Below are positions 1 to 8,713 of a DNA stretch of 64,000 bases, piece after piece. A model generated the notes under the pieces. That model was not told the DNA's origin, searched no databases, and was given only the letters and a program-made list of their open reading frames with translations. Origin of the DNA: CAWVSB01 sp036960375 (GTDB taxonomy: Bacteria > Pseudomonadota > Gammaproteobacteria > Pseudomonadales > CAWVSB01); assembly GCA_036960375.1 (NCBI GenBank), contig JBALVY010000006.1, forward strand, positions 124,001 through 188,000. Reading direction: 5' to 3'. A program made the position numbers and the translations under genes. The first letter of the stretch is position 1; each line of letters starts with the position of its first letter.

Positions 1-327
1 CTGCCTTTTTATGGTGTTCAGCTGCGGCTGCAACAATTGATAGATCATCATGAGGACCACATGGAGGCGCTTGAGGAGGCTTGTTTAAGCTCTCGCACCG
101 CCTTGTCTCTGCTGCCAGTTCTGTTTAAACGCAAACTCGACCAGTCGCAGATCGGATTAGCCATTGGTGAATGCATTGCACACCTGCACTTATTGATGCA
201 AAGAGGTAGAATTGCACGCTTAACGGATGCTGATGGCGTATATCAATACACCACCACCGATCCTTCCGTCGCAAACAGGCGTGGTAAGAAAGAACATCAT
301 CTAGATGAGGCGCCACTACAGGTTTAA
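1..327 (+). CDS. Metallo-beta-lactamase-fold hydrolase, C-terminal fragment (partial)
   Basis: The reading frame is open from the first base of the window, so this is the last 108 residues of a protein that begins to the left. The visible part starts LPFYGVQLRLQQLIDHHED and carries a helical winged-helix-like tail ending near residue 85 with IAHLHLLMQRGRI. That layout is typical of the C-terminal region after the MBL domain in bacterial MBL-fold hydrolases of the RNase Z/LACTB2-like type. No metal-binding HxHxDH motif is visible because the catalytic domain lies outside the window. The stop is 5 nt before moaC, so it may be co-transcribed. Family assignment is moderate and substrate unknown. 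Confidence 0.55.
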   Translation: MPFYGVQLRLQQLIDHHEDHMEALEEACLSSRTALSLLPVLFKRKLDQSQIGLAIGECIAHLHLLMQRGRIARLTDADGVYQYTTTDPSVANRRGKKEHHLDEAPLQV

Positions 328-332
328 ATCTA

Positions 333-827
333 ATGGAAGAAAAAGTATTTAGTCATATCGATGTCAACGGCAAGGCCCAGATGGTTGATGTGACAGACAA
401 GCCAATTAGCTCGCGAGAGGCGGTGGCTCACGGGCGGGTTAGGATGCAGGCAGAAACCTTGTCTATGATTTTGCAGGGTGAACACCATAAAGGCGATGTT
501 TTTGGTGTTGCACGCATTGCAGGTATTCAGGCAGCCAAGAAATGTTCAGATCTTATTCCTCTTTGTCACCCGCTTATGCTCAGTAGCGTCAAAGTCACGA
601 TGGACGCAGATGAAATCAATAATACCGTTGAAATAACGGCCACTTGCAAACTGGCAGGCACAACGGGGGTTGAGATGGAAGCTCTTACGGCTGTATCAGT
701 TGCCGCATTGACGCTTTATGATATGTGCAAAGCAGTGGATAAAGGTATGATCATTGAGGCCGTTCAGCTATTGGAAAAAAGCGGCGGTCGCAGCGGCCAC
801 TGGCTTGCCGATGAGATAAAACCATGA
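333..827 (+). CDS. moaC: Cyclic pyranopterin monophosphate synthase MoaC
   Basis: MoaC acts with MoaA to turn GTP into cyclic pyranopterin monophosphate, the first stage of molybdenum cofactor synthesis in the cytosol. The protein is 164 residues, the usual MoaC length. It shows the family signatures LIPLCHPL (around residue 73), GVEMEALTAVSVAALT (around 113) and the C-terminal KSGGRSG that forms part of the active-site pocket. It overlaps moaD by four bases (ATGA), indicating translational coupling in a moaCDE operon. moaA and moaB are not in the window, so they must lie elsewhere. Confidence 0.96.
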   Translation: MEEKVFSHIDVNGKAQMVDVTDKPISSREAVAHGRVRMQAETLSMILQGEHHKGDVFGVARIAGIQAAKKCSDLIPLCHPLMLSSVKVTMDADEINNTVEITATCKLAGTTGVEMEALTAVSVAALTLYDMCKAVDKGMIIEAVQLLEKSGGRSGHWLADEIKP

Positions 828-1075
828 TTAACATAGTTTTTTTTGCTCGTATCAGAGAACAATTGGGTGTCGGACAGCTCACTTCACCTATTAACCAACT
901 CAAGACTGTAGCCGATTTGCGTCGTCAGTTAATCGAAGAGCATGAGGCCAGCTGGTCTGAGGTATTAATGGCCCAAAACGTCGTTATTGCAGTTAACCAA
1001 GTCGTCTCTGATGAGACAGCCGAAATTAGTTCTGGCGATGAGGTGGCTTTCTACCCTCCCGTAACAGGTGGTTAA
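824..1075 (+). CDS. moaD: Molybdopterin synthase sulfur carrier subunit MoaD
   Basis: A small ubiquitin-like sulfur carrier of 83 residues. Its C-terminal Gly-Gly (PPVTGG) is adenylated by MoeB, thiocarboxylated, and then donates sulfur inside MoaE to make molybdopterin. The beta-grasp pattern is visible: an N-terminal strand INIVFFARIREQLG, a helix around residues 28-42, and FYPPVTGG at the end. It overlaps the moaC stop by four bases and ends 2 nt before the moaE ATG, so the three genes are almost certainly translated as a unit. Confidence 0.95.
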   Translation: MINIVFFARIREQLGVGQLTSPINQLKTVADLRRQLIEEHEASWSEVLMAQNVVIAVNQVVSDETAEISSGDEVAFYPPVTGG

Positions 1076-1077
1076 AT

Positions 1078-1539
1078 ATGGATTGTCCAATATCAGTGAA
1101 GGTCTGTGAGGACGATTTTGATGTCGGTCATGAAACTGCTGTGTTGCAGCACGCTAAACCCGACGTTGGTGCCGTAGTAAATTTTGTTGGTTATGTGCGC
1201 AATATAAATGATGGCGAAACAGTAAGTGCTCTGGAGCTGGAGCATTATCCAGCGATGACAGAAAAGTCTATAAGCGATATAGCAATACAGGCCCGAGAGA
1301 AATGGGACTTGCTCGGTATCCAGATTATACATCGAGTGGGGAGATTAGCCCCGGAGGATCAAATAGTCTATGTCGGCGTGGCCAGCAAGCACCGACTAGA
1401 GGCCTTTACGGCCTGTGAATTTATTATGGACTATCTAAAAACCCAAGCGCCTTTCTGGAAAAAAGAAAGTACGCCTAACGGCGATCGGTGGGTGGATGCC
1501 AGAGAAAAGGACAATACAGCCTTAGCACGATGGGATTAA
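1078..1539 (+). CDS. moaE: Molybdopterin synthase catalytic subunit MoaE
   Basis: MoaE is the catalytic subunit of the MoaD2E2 molybdopterin synthase that inserts the dithiolene sulfurs into cyclic pyranopterin monophosphate. The 153-residue protein has the expected GAVVNFVGYVRN segment near residue 31, the IIHRVGRLAPEDQIVYVGVAS core near residue 82, and the FWKKE motif near residue 124. The first lysine of that motif corresponds to the conserved catalytic Lys of E. coli MoaE. It follows moaD with a 2-nt gap and closes the moaCDE cluster. Confidence 0.96.
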   Translation: MDCPISVKVCEDDFDVGHETAVLQHAKPDVGAVVNFVGYVRNINDGETVSALELEHYPAMTEKSISDIAIQAREKWDLLGIQIIHRVGRLAPEDQIVYVGVASKHRLEAFTACEFIMDYLKTQAPFWKKESTPNGDRWVDAREKDNTALARWD

Positions 1540-1574
1540 ATTAACTGCAATAGCTAAAAGAAGAGGAATAATAG

Positions 1575-2051
1575 ATGAGTGTAGATAGCCTGCAACTACG
1601 TAGTGCTTTTGGACGGTTTTCAACAGGTGTTACCGTGGTCACAGCAAATCCACCGGGTTTTGAGCCCTTTGGCATGACGGCGAATTCCTTCTCGTCATTG
1701 TCATTAGACCCACCATTAGTGTTGTGGAGTATTCAGAAGAATTCGGATTGCTTTAAAGCCTTTGAAATAGCAGATGGCTTTACCATCAATATACTTGCTG
1801 ATGATCAGGAAGCTTTATCCAACGCATGTGCAAAGAAAGGCAATCATCAGTTGACCGAAGACAGTTATCGAATCGGTCGCAGTGGATATCCTGTTTTGCG
1901 TAATGCTCTCACTACCTTTGAATGTAAAATGTGGGCGCGTTATGAAGGCGGTGACCATGTTATTCTGGTCGGTGAAGTAATTGAGCTCGATGATCGACCA
2001 ACAGGCAAACCGCTGGTCTTTTATAACGGCAAATATCGTGAATTGCGTTAA
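1575..2051 (+). CDS. Flavin reductase-like FMN-binding protein
   Basis: A 158-residue flavin reductase domain protein of the HpaC/ActVB type. These proteins use NAD(P)H to reduce free FMN or FAD for a partner monooxygenase. The conserved FGRFSTGVTVVTA start, the GMTANSFSSLSLDPPLV flavin-binding stretch (residues 33-50) and the late GDHVILVGEV segment are all present. A good Shine-Dalgarno (AGAGGA) lies 9 nt before the ATG. It stands alone between moaE and the Nudix gene, and no monooxygenase partner is nearby, so its physiological partner cannot be named. Confidence 0.88.
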   Translation: MSVDSLQLRSAFGRFSTGVTVVTANPPGFEPFGMTANSFSSLSLDPPLVLWSIQKNSDCFKAFEIADGFTINILADDQEALSNACAKKGNHQLTEDSYRIGRSGYPVLRNALTTFECKMWARYEGGDHVILVGEVIELDDRPTGKPLVFYNGKYRELR

Positions 2052-2074
2052 TCAAAAACTGAAATAAGTCAGAG

Positions 2075-2629
2075 ATGAAATATTGCAGCACATGCGGTGA
2101 GCAAGTCGCTCTTCAGATCCCTGAAGGAGACGATCGTGAACGGCATGTCTGTACTGTTTGCGGTTTTATTCACTACAGTAACCCGAGAATCATCGTCGGT
2201 AGTGTGCCTGTATTTCAGCATAAGGTTCTATTGTGTAAGCGCGCTATTGAGCCGCGCCTGGGGTATTGGACTTTACCCGCTGGGTTTCTGGAAAATGGAG
2301 AGAGCACGTTGGCTGGTGCCACTCGCGAGACACTTGAAGAAGCCTGTGCTGTGATAAGTAATGGCAGAATTTATACCGTTTTTGATCTGCCGCAGATCAA
2401 TCAAGTCTATATATTCTATCTCGCCGAACTTGATAACGGTGAATTTGGAGTGGGGCCTGAAAGCCTGGAATGCGGCTTATATCAGGAAAGCGATATCCCC
2501 TGGAAGGAACTGGCGTTTCCTGTAATAGGTAAAACATTAAAACACTATTTTTCAGATCGCTCTAAGGGTAGTTTTCCTGTTCGTACGGAGGTTCTTACTT
2601 ATCCTCGGCATGTTTTTCGAGAAGAATAA
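2075..2629 (+). CDS. Zinc-ribbon Nudix hydrolase
   Basis: A 184-residue protein with an N-terminal zinc ribbon (CxxC at residues 4-7 and 26-29) followed by a Nudix domain. The Nudix box runs GFLENGESTLAGATRETLEE and has the required G-x5-E-x7-RE-x2-EE spacing for divalent-metal-dependent hydrolysis of nucleoside diphosphate-linked substrates. The zinc ribbon plus Nudix layout resembles NudC/NADH pyrophosphatase relatives, but the protein is shorter than NudC (about 257 residues) and lacks its N-terminal domain. The substrate is therefore not assigned. The last bases are 56 nt before rmuC. Confidence 0.88.
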   Translation: MKYCSTCGEQVALQIPEGDDRERHVCTVCGFIHYSNPRIIVGSVPVFQHKVLLCKRAIEPRLGYWTLPAGFLENGESTLAGATRETLEEACAVISNGRIYTVFDLPQINQVYIFYLAELDNGEFGVGPESLECGLYQESDIPWKELAFPVIGKTLKHYFSDRSKGSFPVRTEVLTYPRHVFREE

Positions 2630-2685
2630 AACGCTATCTCCGATGATGAGCTTGCCTGAGTAATTGACCACATGGAGAGTATTTA

Positions 2686-4035
2686 TTGATCGAGTTATTT
2701 GCCGATATCCTCAGCCAGAATACTCTGGTGATTATGTGGTCATTGTTGGCGCTGTCATCAGTTCTTATTGCCCTGATTATTGCGGTGGTGGTTTTGTGGT
2801 TTGTAAAACGCCGACTGCAAGAAGAAAAAAACCAGGCCGCAAAGCGCATTGACTTACTTACTGCTGATTGCAAGTCGCTGGAAATCACCTGTAGTAAAAA
2901 CCAGGCAGAAATTGCATCCCTGATCTCAAGTTTGCAACATGAAAAAAGATCCGGGACCGAAAAACTTCGTCTATTAGAGGATGCCAGGGCACGATTAACG
3001 GTTGAATTCGAAAATCTTGCCAATAGGATTTTTGAGGAGAAGTCTGAAAAGTTCACTAGCCTTAATCGCCGTAGTCTCGATCAAACCATTAGCCCGCTAA
3101 AAGACCAAATTAAAGAATTTAAAAAGCGGGTAGAAGATGTATATGACAAAGAAAGCCAGCAGAGGCAGTCTTTGCTCAGTGAAATAGGCCATCTCAAGGC
3201 ACTCAATAATCAAATAAGTGAAGACGCGATTAATCTCACCAAAGCCCTCAAGGGCGAAAATAAGACTCAGGGCAATTGGGGCGAAGTGATATTAGAGCGA
3301 GTGCTGGAGGAGTCCGGTCTGCGCAAGGGCCATGAGTACGATACACAGGTCAATTTGGTTGATGACGAAGGCAAGCGTCGTGCGCCTGATGTTATAGTTC
3401 ATCTCCCGGATGGCAAGGATATAGTCATCGATGCCAAAGTTTCACTACTGGATTATGAGCGATACTGTAAGGAGGAAGATGAGGCTATTCGTAGCATGTC
3501 TTTGAAATCCCATGCCAACAGTATTAGAGCTCATATAAAGGGGCTGAGTAGAAAGTCCTATGAAGACCTTGAGGGTGTGCGCTCTCTGGACTTTGTATTG
3601 TTGTTTATCCCTATTGAAGCCGCGTTTCTGGCAGCCTTTGAATACGACAGTCAGCTGTTTCGTGAGGCTTATGACCAGAACATTATTGTTGTCAGTCCGA
3701 CTACACTGCTTGCTACACTACGAACAATTCAAAGTATCTGGCGATATGAGCGCCAGAATCGTAATGCGGAAGAAATTGCACGACAAGCAGGGAATTTACA
3801 TGATCAAATTGCGCTGGTTGCTGAAGGTCTTGAGGACATCGGCAAACATGTGGCGCGAGCAGGGCTAGCGCAGGAAAAAACCATGAGGCGATTGAGCGAA
3901 GGCAGCGGCAATCTTGTTGGTAGAGCGCAAAGACTTGAAAAACTCGGCGCCAAAGTAAATAAAACGAAAAGCGATCAATTAGATAAATTGTCACCCAATG
4001 AAAATACAGATACAACTTTAGAGGATACGGATTAA
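2686..4035 (+). CDS. rmuC: DNA recombination protein RmuC
   Basis: RmuC is a membrane-anchored protein that limits recombination between inverted repeats, by a mechanism thought to involve a PD-(D/E)xK nuclease-like fold. The 449-residue product has one N-terminal membrane helix (about residues 14-42) and a coiled coil from about 45 to 190. The RmuC domain starts at QGNWGEVILERVLEESGL and includes APDVIVHLPDGKDIVIDAK. The TTG start is chosen because GGAGAG lies 6 nt upstream and no ATG precedes the membrane helix. The stop overlaps the bcp start (TAATG), so translation is coupled. Confidence 0.93.
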   Translation: MIELFADILSQNTLVIMWSLLALSSVLIALIIAVVVLWFVKRRLQEEKNQAAKRIDLLTADCKSLEITCSKNQAEIASLISSLQHEKRSGTEKLRLLEDARARLTVEFENLANRIFEEKSEKFTSLNRRSLDQTISPLKDQIKEFKKRVEDVYDKESQQRQSLLSEIGHLKALNNQISEDAINLTKALKGENKTQGNWGEVILERVLEESGLRKGHEYDTQVNLVDDEGKRRAPDVIVHLPDGKDIVIDAKVSLLDYERYCKEEDEAIRSMSLKSHANSIRAHIKGLSRKSYEDLEGVRSLDFVLLFIPIEAAFLAAFEYDSQLFREAYDQNIIVVSPTTLLATLRTIQSIWRYERQNRNAEEIARQAGNLHDQIALVAEGLEDIGKHVARAGLAQEKTMRRLSEGSGNLVGRAQRLEKLGAKVNKTKSDQLDKLSPNENTDTTLEDTD

Positions 4036-4514
4036 TGGAATTGCCCAGAATAGGTAAAATGGCCCCTGCGTTTAACTTGTTAGATCAGGACGGAAATAAA
4101 GTCGCGCTAAAAGATTTTCGTGGAAAAAACAATGTAGTACTCTACTTTTACCCTCGGGCATCTACTCCTGGTTGTACTATGCAGGCCTGCGGCCTAAGAG
4201 ACGTAGCAGCTGAACTTAAAAAACGTGATTATGTTGCGCTGGGTGTGAGCTTTGATCCTGTTGCTAAACTTAAAAAGTTCCATGATAAATATGAGCTAAA
4301 CTTCTCGCTGCTTTCCGATGAAAATCACGCCATTATTAATAAATACGGTTGCTGGCAACTGAAGAAATTTATGGGCAAGGAAAATATGGGTACGGTCAGA
4401 ACGACCTTTATTATCGGTAAGGACGGCAAGCTGGTGAAGATTATGGATAAGTTTAAGACCAAGTCTCATCACGAAACTCTATTAGCAGTTTTGGATGAAA
4501 TATCAACGGCATGA
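4035..4514 (+). CDS. bcp: Thioredoxin-dependent thiol peroxidase (Bcp/PrxQ peroxiredoxin)
   Basis: A 159-residue peroxiredoxin that reduces hydrogen peroxide and organic hydroperoxides using thioredoxin. The peroxidatic cysteine is Cys47 in YPRASTPGCTMQAC. The resolving cysteine is Cys52, five residues later, which defines the atypical 2-Cys Bcp/PrxQ class. One oddity is ASTPGCTMQ, where most Bcp proteins have a Glu after the CT. The start overlaps the rmuC stop (TAATG) and the stop overlaps the next gene by four bases. Confidence 0.93.
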   Translation: MELPRIGKMAPAFNLLDQDGNKVALKDFRGKNNVVLYFYPRASTPGCTMQACGLRDVAAELKKRDYVALGVSFDPVAKLKKFHDKYELNFSLLSDENHAIINKYGCWQLKKFMGKENMGTVRTTFIIGKDGKLVKIMDKFKTKSHHETLLAVLDEISTA

Positions 4515-5173
4515 GTGCCACAGAGGTGAAAGTGACCGATAGTCGTACACAACAACATAAAGCGTTGACTCAGAGTCTACATGATCTGATTCAAGCGTCA
4601 CAAATAACCCTGGTAGATGAGCAATTACTTGCACAGGCGCAGGAACTGGTTAGTCGCGCTGAGGCAATATTGGCTGCTGATACATATGGCGGTCCGTACT
4701 CTACGGGGGGCATGTCCAATGGCCCCATACCCATAGAATTTGATTATCAGGACTTGTCTCTGTGTATGCCCTATAGTCCGATTTCGGGCAGGCATAATGC
4801 CATTGCGCCAAAGATTCATATGTTTACTGTAGACAAGTCGGTGGCCGGTACCGCTTTTTACGAAGCAAGCCACGCAGGCCCTCCCGGCTGTGTTCACGGT
4901 GGAATCATCGCGGGTCTATTTGACGAATTATTGGCTATGGCGAATATCGTCAATGGATTTGGCGCGTTCACAGGGTCGCTCGAGATTCAGTATCATCGTC
5001 CCACGCCGTTGGGGGTAGAGCTTACGCTTGAAGCTGAGTGCGAAAGTATTCGCGGGCGCAAAGTCATTAGTGTCGGACGAATCAAGTGCGGAAATACAGT
5101 AACCGCCATAGCCAAAGGCCTATTCATCAAACCTAAGAGCGGTGAGCTCGATATTCCTGGTGAGGACGACTAA
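4511..5173 (+). CDS. PaaI-family hotdog thioesterase-like protein
   Basis: A 220-residue protein with an N-terminal helical extension of about 80 residues and one hotdog domain of the PaaI type. The domain carries AGPPGCVHGGIIAGLFDE (about residues 124-141), matching the HGG active-site turn and central hot-dog helix. Family members hydrolyse acyl-CoA thioesters, but the substrate here is not known. It is translationally coupled on both sides (ATGA with bcp, TAATG with the HIT gene). The Gly-rich PYSTGGMSNGPIP stretch before the domain is also seen in long PaaI-like proteins of lipid-degrading bacteria. Confidence 0.8.
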   Translation: MSATEVKVTDSRTQQHKALTQSLHDLIQASQITLVDEQLLAQAQELVSRAEAILAADTYGGPYSTGGMSNGPIPIEFDYQDLSLCMPYSPISGRHNAIAPKIHMFTVDKSVAGTAFYEASHAGPPGCVHGGIIAGLFDELLAMANIVNGFGAFTGSLEIQYHRPTPLGVELTLEAECESIRGRKVISVGRIKCGNTVTAIAKGLFIKPKSGELDIPGEDD

Positions 5174-5607
5174 TGGATTCAGAAAACGAATGCATATTTT
5201 GCCATATAGTCGCTAAAACTCTTCCTGCACATGTTGTCTATGAAGACGATACAGTACTGGCTTTTATGGATATTTCCCCTGCAAGTCCTGGTCACACTTT
5301 GTTGGTAACTAAACATCATTACGACAATGTACTGGAAGCTTTGCCCGAAGATATAGCGCACGTGGGGCGTGTCTCAGTGGCGCTGGCAAAAGCGGTGCGC
5401 GATGCAGTTGGTGCCGAAGGTATTGGTTTACATCAGCTAAATGGAGCTGCGGCAGGACAAACGGTATTTCATTATCATCAGCACTTTATACCGCAAAATA
5501 CTGGAGAAACTCTAGAGATACACTCGCGGGTAAGTGGTGACAGCGAGCAGATTGCCAAGCTGGCGGCGCGTATCCGCGGCTTGCTTAATACGACGAAGGA
5601 GCCATAA
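5173..5607 (+). CDS. HIT family (histidine triad) hydrolase
   Basis: A 144-residue histidine-triad protein. The catalytic HxHxH motif is seen as VFHYHQHFIPQ near residue 98. The N-terminal CIFCHIVAKTLPAHVVYEDD matches the Hint/HinT branch, whose members hydrolyse nucleoside phosphoramidates and aminoacyl-adenylates. The paired cysteines CxxC near residue 7 with the histidines suggest a zinc site, as in some HIT proteins. The start overlaps the previous stop (TAATG). The PPOX gene follows after 4 nt. Confidence 0.9.
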   Translation: MDSENECIFCHIVAKTLPAHVVYEDDTVLAFMDISPASPGHTLLVTKHHYDNVLEALPEDIAHVGRVSVALAKAVRDAVGAEGIGLHQLNGAAAGQTVFHYHQHFIPQNTGETLEIHSRVSGDSEQIAKLAARIRGLLNTTKEP

Positions 5608-5611
5608 GCTG

Positions 5612-6079
5612 ATGGGAAAAAAACGAGACGCGATTCGCATGACGGATCAACAAATACAGGAGTTCATTAGACAGCAAAAAAATGTTCAGGTGTCGACTTT
5701 AGGTAAAGATGGCTGGCCTCATCTGACGACACTCTGGTTCGCTCTGGATAATGATGAAATTGTTCTGGAAACCTTCACTAAGTCACAGAAAATCAAAAAT
5801 CTGCAGAGAGATAATCGTATAACTGTTTTACTGGAAACTGGAACGGAGTACGAAGACTTAAAAGCGGTAGTGATTTACGCCGAAGCTGAGCTTATTACAG
5901 ATGTCGAAGAAGTACACCGCTTACACATGAAAGTACTACTGCGTAATAACAGTAAGGGCTATCCGGAAAATATATTGGATGAGGCGTCGGCCGCAATGGC
6001 GAGTAAAAAAACAGCCATTCGTATAAAACCCGTGCGGGTAGTTAGTTGGGATCATAGCAAACTAGGTGGAGTCTACTAA
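5612..6079 (+). CDS. Pyridoxamine 5'-phosphate oxidase-like FMN/F420-binding protein
   Basis: A 155-residue split-beta-barrel protein of the PNPOx-like superfamily. The N-terminal half carries the typical VQVSTLGKDGWPHLTTLWF followed by LETFTKSQKIKNLQRDNR, which binds the flavin phosphate. Such proteins bind FMN, F420 or heme, and the cofactor here cannot be decided. An upstream in-frame extension reaches into the HIT gene, but the ATG at 5612 gives a product that begins just before the domain. GGAG lies about 10 nt upstream. The stop overlaps the SDR start (TAATG). Confidence 0.82.
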   Translation: MGKKRDAIRMTDQQIQEFIRQQKNVQVSTLGKDGWPHLTTLWFALDNDEIVLETFTKSQKIKNLQRDNRITVLLETGTEYEDLKAVVIYAEAELITDVEEVHRLHMKVLLRNNSKGYPENILDEASAAMASKKTAIRIKPVRVVSWDHSKLGGVY

Positions 6080-6912
6080 TGACAAAACGCTGCGTTATTA
6101 CCGGCCCTACCAGCGGTATTGGTTTGGCTACGGCTGAGGCTCTGGCCTGTGAGATGAATCTGGTATTAGTTTGTCGTAATGCCCAAAAGGGGGAGGAATT
6201 AAAGAACCGGCTTCTTGCCAAAGGTAATGAGGTTGACTTGGTCGTATGTGACCTTTCCTCATTACAGCAGGTAAGTTTAGCCGGTGAATTGATTGCGCGG
6301 CGCTATCCGGTAATCGACGTTTTAATCAATAATGCGGGTTTGATCAACACAAGCAGAGAGCTCAGTGTTGATGGCTACGAAATGATGCTGGCGACTAATC
6401 ACTTTGGCCCGTTCCTGCTAAGCTCTCGGTTGTTATCTAGTCTGCGTGCTTCACCAGCAGCGCGTATTATTAACGTGGCCTCGGCAGCACATGCTTTTGT
6501 CCGCGGTATCCAGTTTGACGACATGAATTACGAAAAAGGTTTTTCTGTTTTCAAAACCTACGGCCATTCAAAACTTTGCAATATTCTACATGTAAAGGAA
6601 CTGACGCATCGTCTGGAAGATACTAATATTGTTGTTAACTCACTACATCCCGGCGCTGTATCGACAAATCTTGGCACCCAAAATGGCTGGTTTGGTAAAG
6701 CTATTTTTGCTGTTCTGAGGCCTTTTTTCCGTACTGTTGAAAAAGGCGCCGCATCCAGCATCTGGTTGGCGCTCAGCGAAGAGGGTGGTCAATTAAACGG
6801 AGAATATATCGTTGACTGTAAAGTACGGCAGCCCAAGCTCTGGGCTACCGATGCTAAAACGGCCAATGAGTTGTGGTCATATACAGAGAAGGCGATAGAG
6901 CCGTATATTTAA
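6079..6912 (+). CDS. Short-chain dehydrogenase/reductase, retinol dehydrogenase-like
   Basis: A 277-residue SDR with the Rossmann nucleotide motif TGPTSGIG (residues 8-15), the NNAG motif and the catalytic YxxxK as YGHSK. The sequence after the active site (NSLHPGAVSTNLG) places it in the branch that contains retinol dehydrogenases and WW-domain oxidoreductases, which act on lipophilic alcohols. The substrate is unknown. It is the last gene of the tightly coupled run beginning at rmuC. Its stop faces the acyl-CoA ligase gene of the opposite strand 57 nt away. Confidence 0.88.
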   Translation: MTKRCVITGPTSGIGLATAEALACEMNLVLVCRNAQKGEELKNRLLAKGNEVDLVVCDLSSLQQVSLAGELIARRYPVIDVLINNAGLINTSRELSVDGYEMMLATNHFGPFLLSSRLLSSLRASPAARIINVASAAHAFVRGIQFDDMNYEKGFSVFKTYGHSKLCNILHVKELTHRLEDTNIVVNSLHPGAVSTNLGTQNGWFGKAIFAVLRPFFRTVEKGAASSIWLALSEEGGQLNGEYIVDCKVRQPKLWATDAKTANELWSYTEKAIEPYI

Positions 6913-6969
6913 CAGTGCCGCTCTAATCTGGTGATCGTTGGGATATTACTTATCGTTCTCTCCGTTTGA

Positions 6970-8688
6970 TCAATCCGCGCGTAAACCTAAGTTGTTTATC
7001 ATTGCCTCTTTAAGGTCTTTCTTTAATACCTTGCCAGAAGCATTTTTAGGTAATTCTTCATTATGAATCCACACATAATGCGGCACCTTAAAACCCGCGA
7101 GATGCTGGCGGGCAAAGTCTTTGATCGCATCTTTTTCAACATTTGAACCCGGTCGTGGTTTAATACATGCGGCCACTTGCTCGCCCATTCTGGAATCCGG
7201 CAAGCCAAATACTGTAGCTTCCAGAATTTCCGGATGGTCAAACAATACGGCTTCTATCTCTGCAGGATATATATTCTCACCACCTCGTATGATCATATCT
7301 TTGGCCCGATCAGACAGAAACAAATAGCCTTCTTCATCGAAATAACCGATATCGCCGCTATCAAACCACCCCTCCTTAAAGTCCTTGGCGTTGGCTTCGG
7401 GTTTGTTCCAGTATTCTTTGATTAAAGTCGGAGATTTAATCCACAAAATGCCTGCCTCTCCTGGCTCAGCAAGATTACCGTCGCTATCTCGAATTTCTAT
7501 ATCGACAACCGGAGCCACAAAGCCTGCACTGCCTGGTTTGTATTGAAACGCCTGACCGGTAAATGATGCACCCACTGCATTTGATTCAGTCATTCCCCAG
7601 CCCGTACCGGGGTAGGGCGCGTCTACTTTTTCCAGAATTAACTGCGCAGCCCTGGGTGGCGTAGCCGAACCGCCGCCGCCAACATTCCATAGGCTGTGAG
7701 TTTTGACAGGGTCAAACTCGGGTAATTCGAGCATTTCCATAATCATTGTAGGGGCTGCACTGAGTACGGTGACGCGCTCTTGTTCAATGAGTTGCAGAGC
7801 CTGTTGCGCATCCCATTTATACATCATTACGATACGTCGGCCCGCTTTAAGCGAAAGCAGAAATACCGCATAACAGCCTGAAACGTGAAACAAGGGTACC
7901 GCTAACATCTGTGCAGGTTCATAACCCTTGCTGGCAAGGGTTTCCAGTGCCTCGGGGTTGCTCATTGCATGCGCATAACCGCTAACTTCAAACGCCGTCA
8001 GTGCCTGGCAAACAGCATGCTGAGAGGACACAGCACCTTTCGGGTTACCGGTGGTGCCCGAGGTATACATCATCAAACCCAATTCTTCACCAGCAATTTC
8101 AACCTGAGGCATTGTCTGCTCGTCAAGCCCGGCGGTGAAGTCTTCTAAGGTTTGGATTGAATCATTAACAGCGGCTGCAGTGGGCCGCGCAACTATGGCT
8201 TGAATTCCCAGCGCTGGTAGTCGGTCAGCGATGTAATCCAGACGTTGTTGGTCGCAAAAGACCACTTTGGCTCCAGCATCTGTTAGTGCGTACTCGAGTT
8301 CTTTCGCTTGCCCCCAACTATTTAACGGCACTACCACAGCACCGATAGAGGTGATGGCTATAAAACTTGTTATCCACTCGGGGTAATTGCGCATCGCAAT
8401 TGCTACGCGGTCACCTTTTTCAACGCCCAGATCATTAAGTAGTTGGTATCCGATGGCATCAGCCTGCTTGAAGACATCGTTAAAACTCCATCGTTCGCCT
8501 TCATAGACGATAAAATCCTTGTCACCGTGAGCACGTGCCTCAGCATAGATATCCGGCAAGTTTTTAGCAGCCTGATCGAAAACTTTATAACTCACGCCGT
8601 CGACAGTTTTCTGTCCGAGAGAGAAGGGCGAACCCTCTTGAGTTAACTGCGTAATTGCCTCGTCGTATTGCTCTTTGATGGTGGCCAT
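6970..8688 (-). CDS. Acyl-CoA synthetase (AMP-forming ligase)
   Basis: A 572-residue adenylate-forming enzyme that activates a carboxylic acid to its CoA thioester using ATP. The P-loop-like MMYTSGTTGNPKGAV, the GWGMTESNA motif, the hinge GWFDSGDIGYFDEEG and the C-terminal catalytic lysine region PKNASGKVLKKDL are all intact. ATG 8688 was chosen because AGGA lies about 8 nt upstream; the frame extends 17 codons further, but that part runs into the neighbouring gene. It follows a SnoaL-like gene by 25 nt. Fatty, aromatic or terpenoid acid substrates are all possible. Confidence 0.9.
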   Translation of the reverse strand: MATIKEQYDEAITQLTQEGSPFSLGQKTVDGVSYKVFDQAAKNLPDIYAEARAHGDKDFIVYEGERWSFNDVFKQADAIGYQLLNDLGVEKGDRVAIAMRNYPEWITSFIAITSIGAVVVPLNSWGQAKELEYALTDAGAKVVFCDQQRLDYIADRLPALGIQAIVARPTAAAVNDSIQTLEDFTAGLDEQTMPQVEIAGEELGLMMYTSGTTGNPKGAVSSQHAVCQALTAFEVSGYAHAMSNPEALETLASKGYEPAQMLAVPLFHVSGCYAVFLLSLKAGRRIVMMYKWDAQQALQLIEQERVTVLSAAPTMIMEMLELPEFDPVKTHSLWNVGGGGSATPPRAAQLILEKVDAPYPGTGWGMTESNAVGASFTGQAFQYKPGSAGFVAPVVDIEIRDSDGNLAEPGEAGILWIKSPTLIKEYWNKPEANAKDFKEGWFDSGDIGYFDEEGYLFLSDRAKDMIIRGGENIYPAEIEAVLFDHPEILEATVFGLPDSRMGEQVAACIKPRPGSNVEKDAIKDFARQHLAGFKVPHYVWIHNEELPKNASGKVLKKDLKEAMINNLGLRAD

Positions 8689-8713
8689 ATCGTCTTTCCT
8701 GGTAAATGTTGTA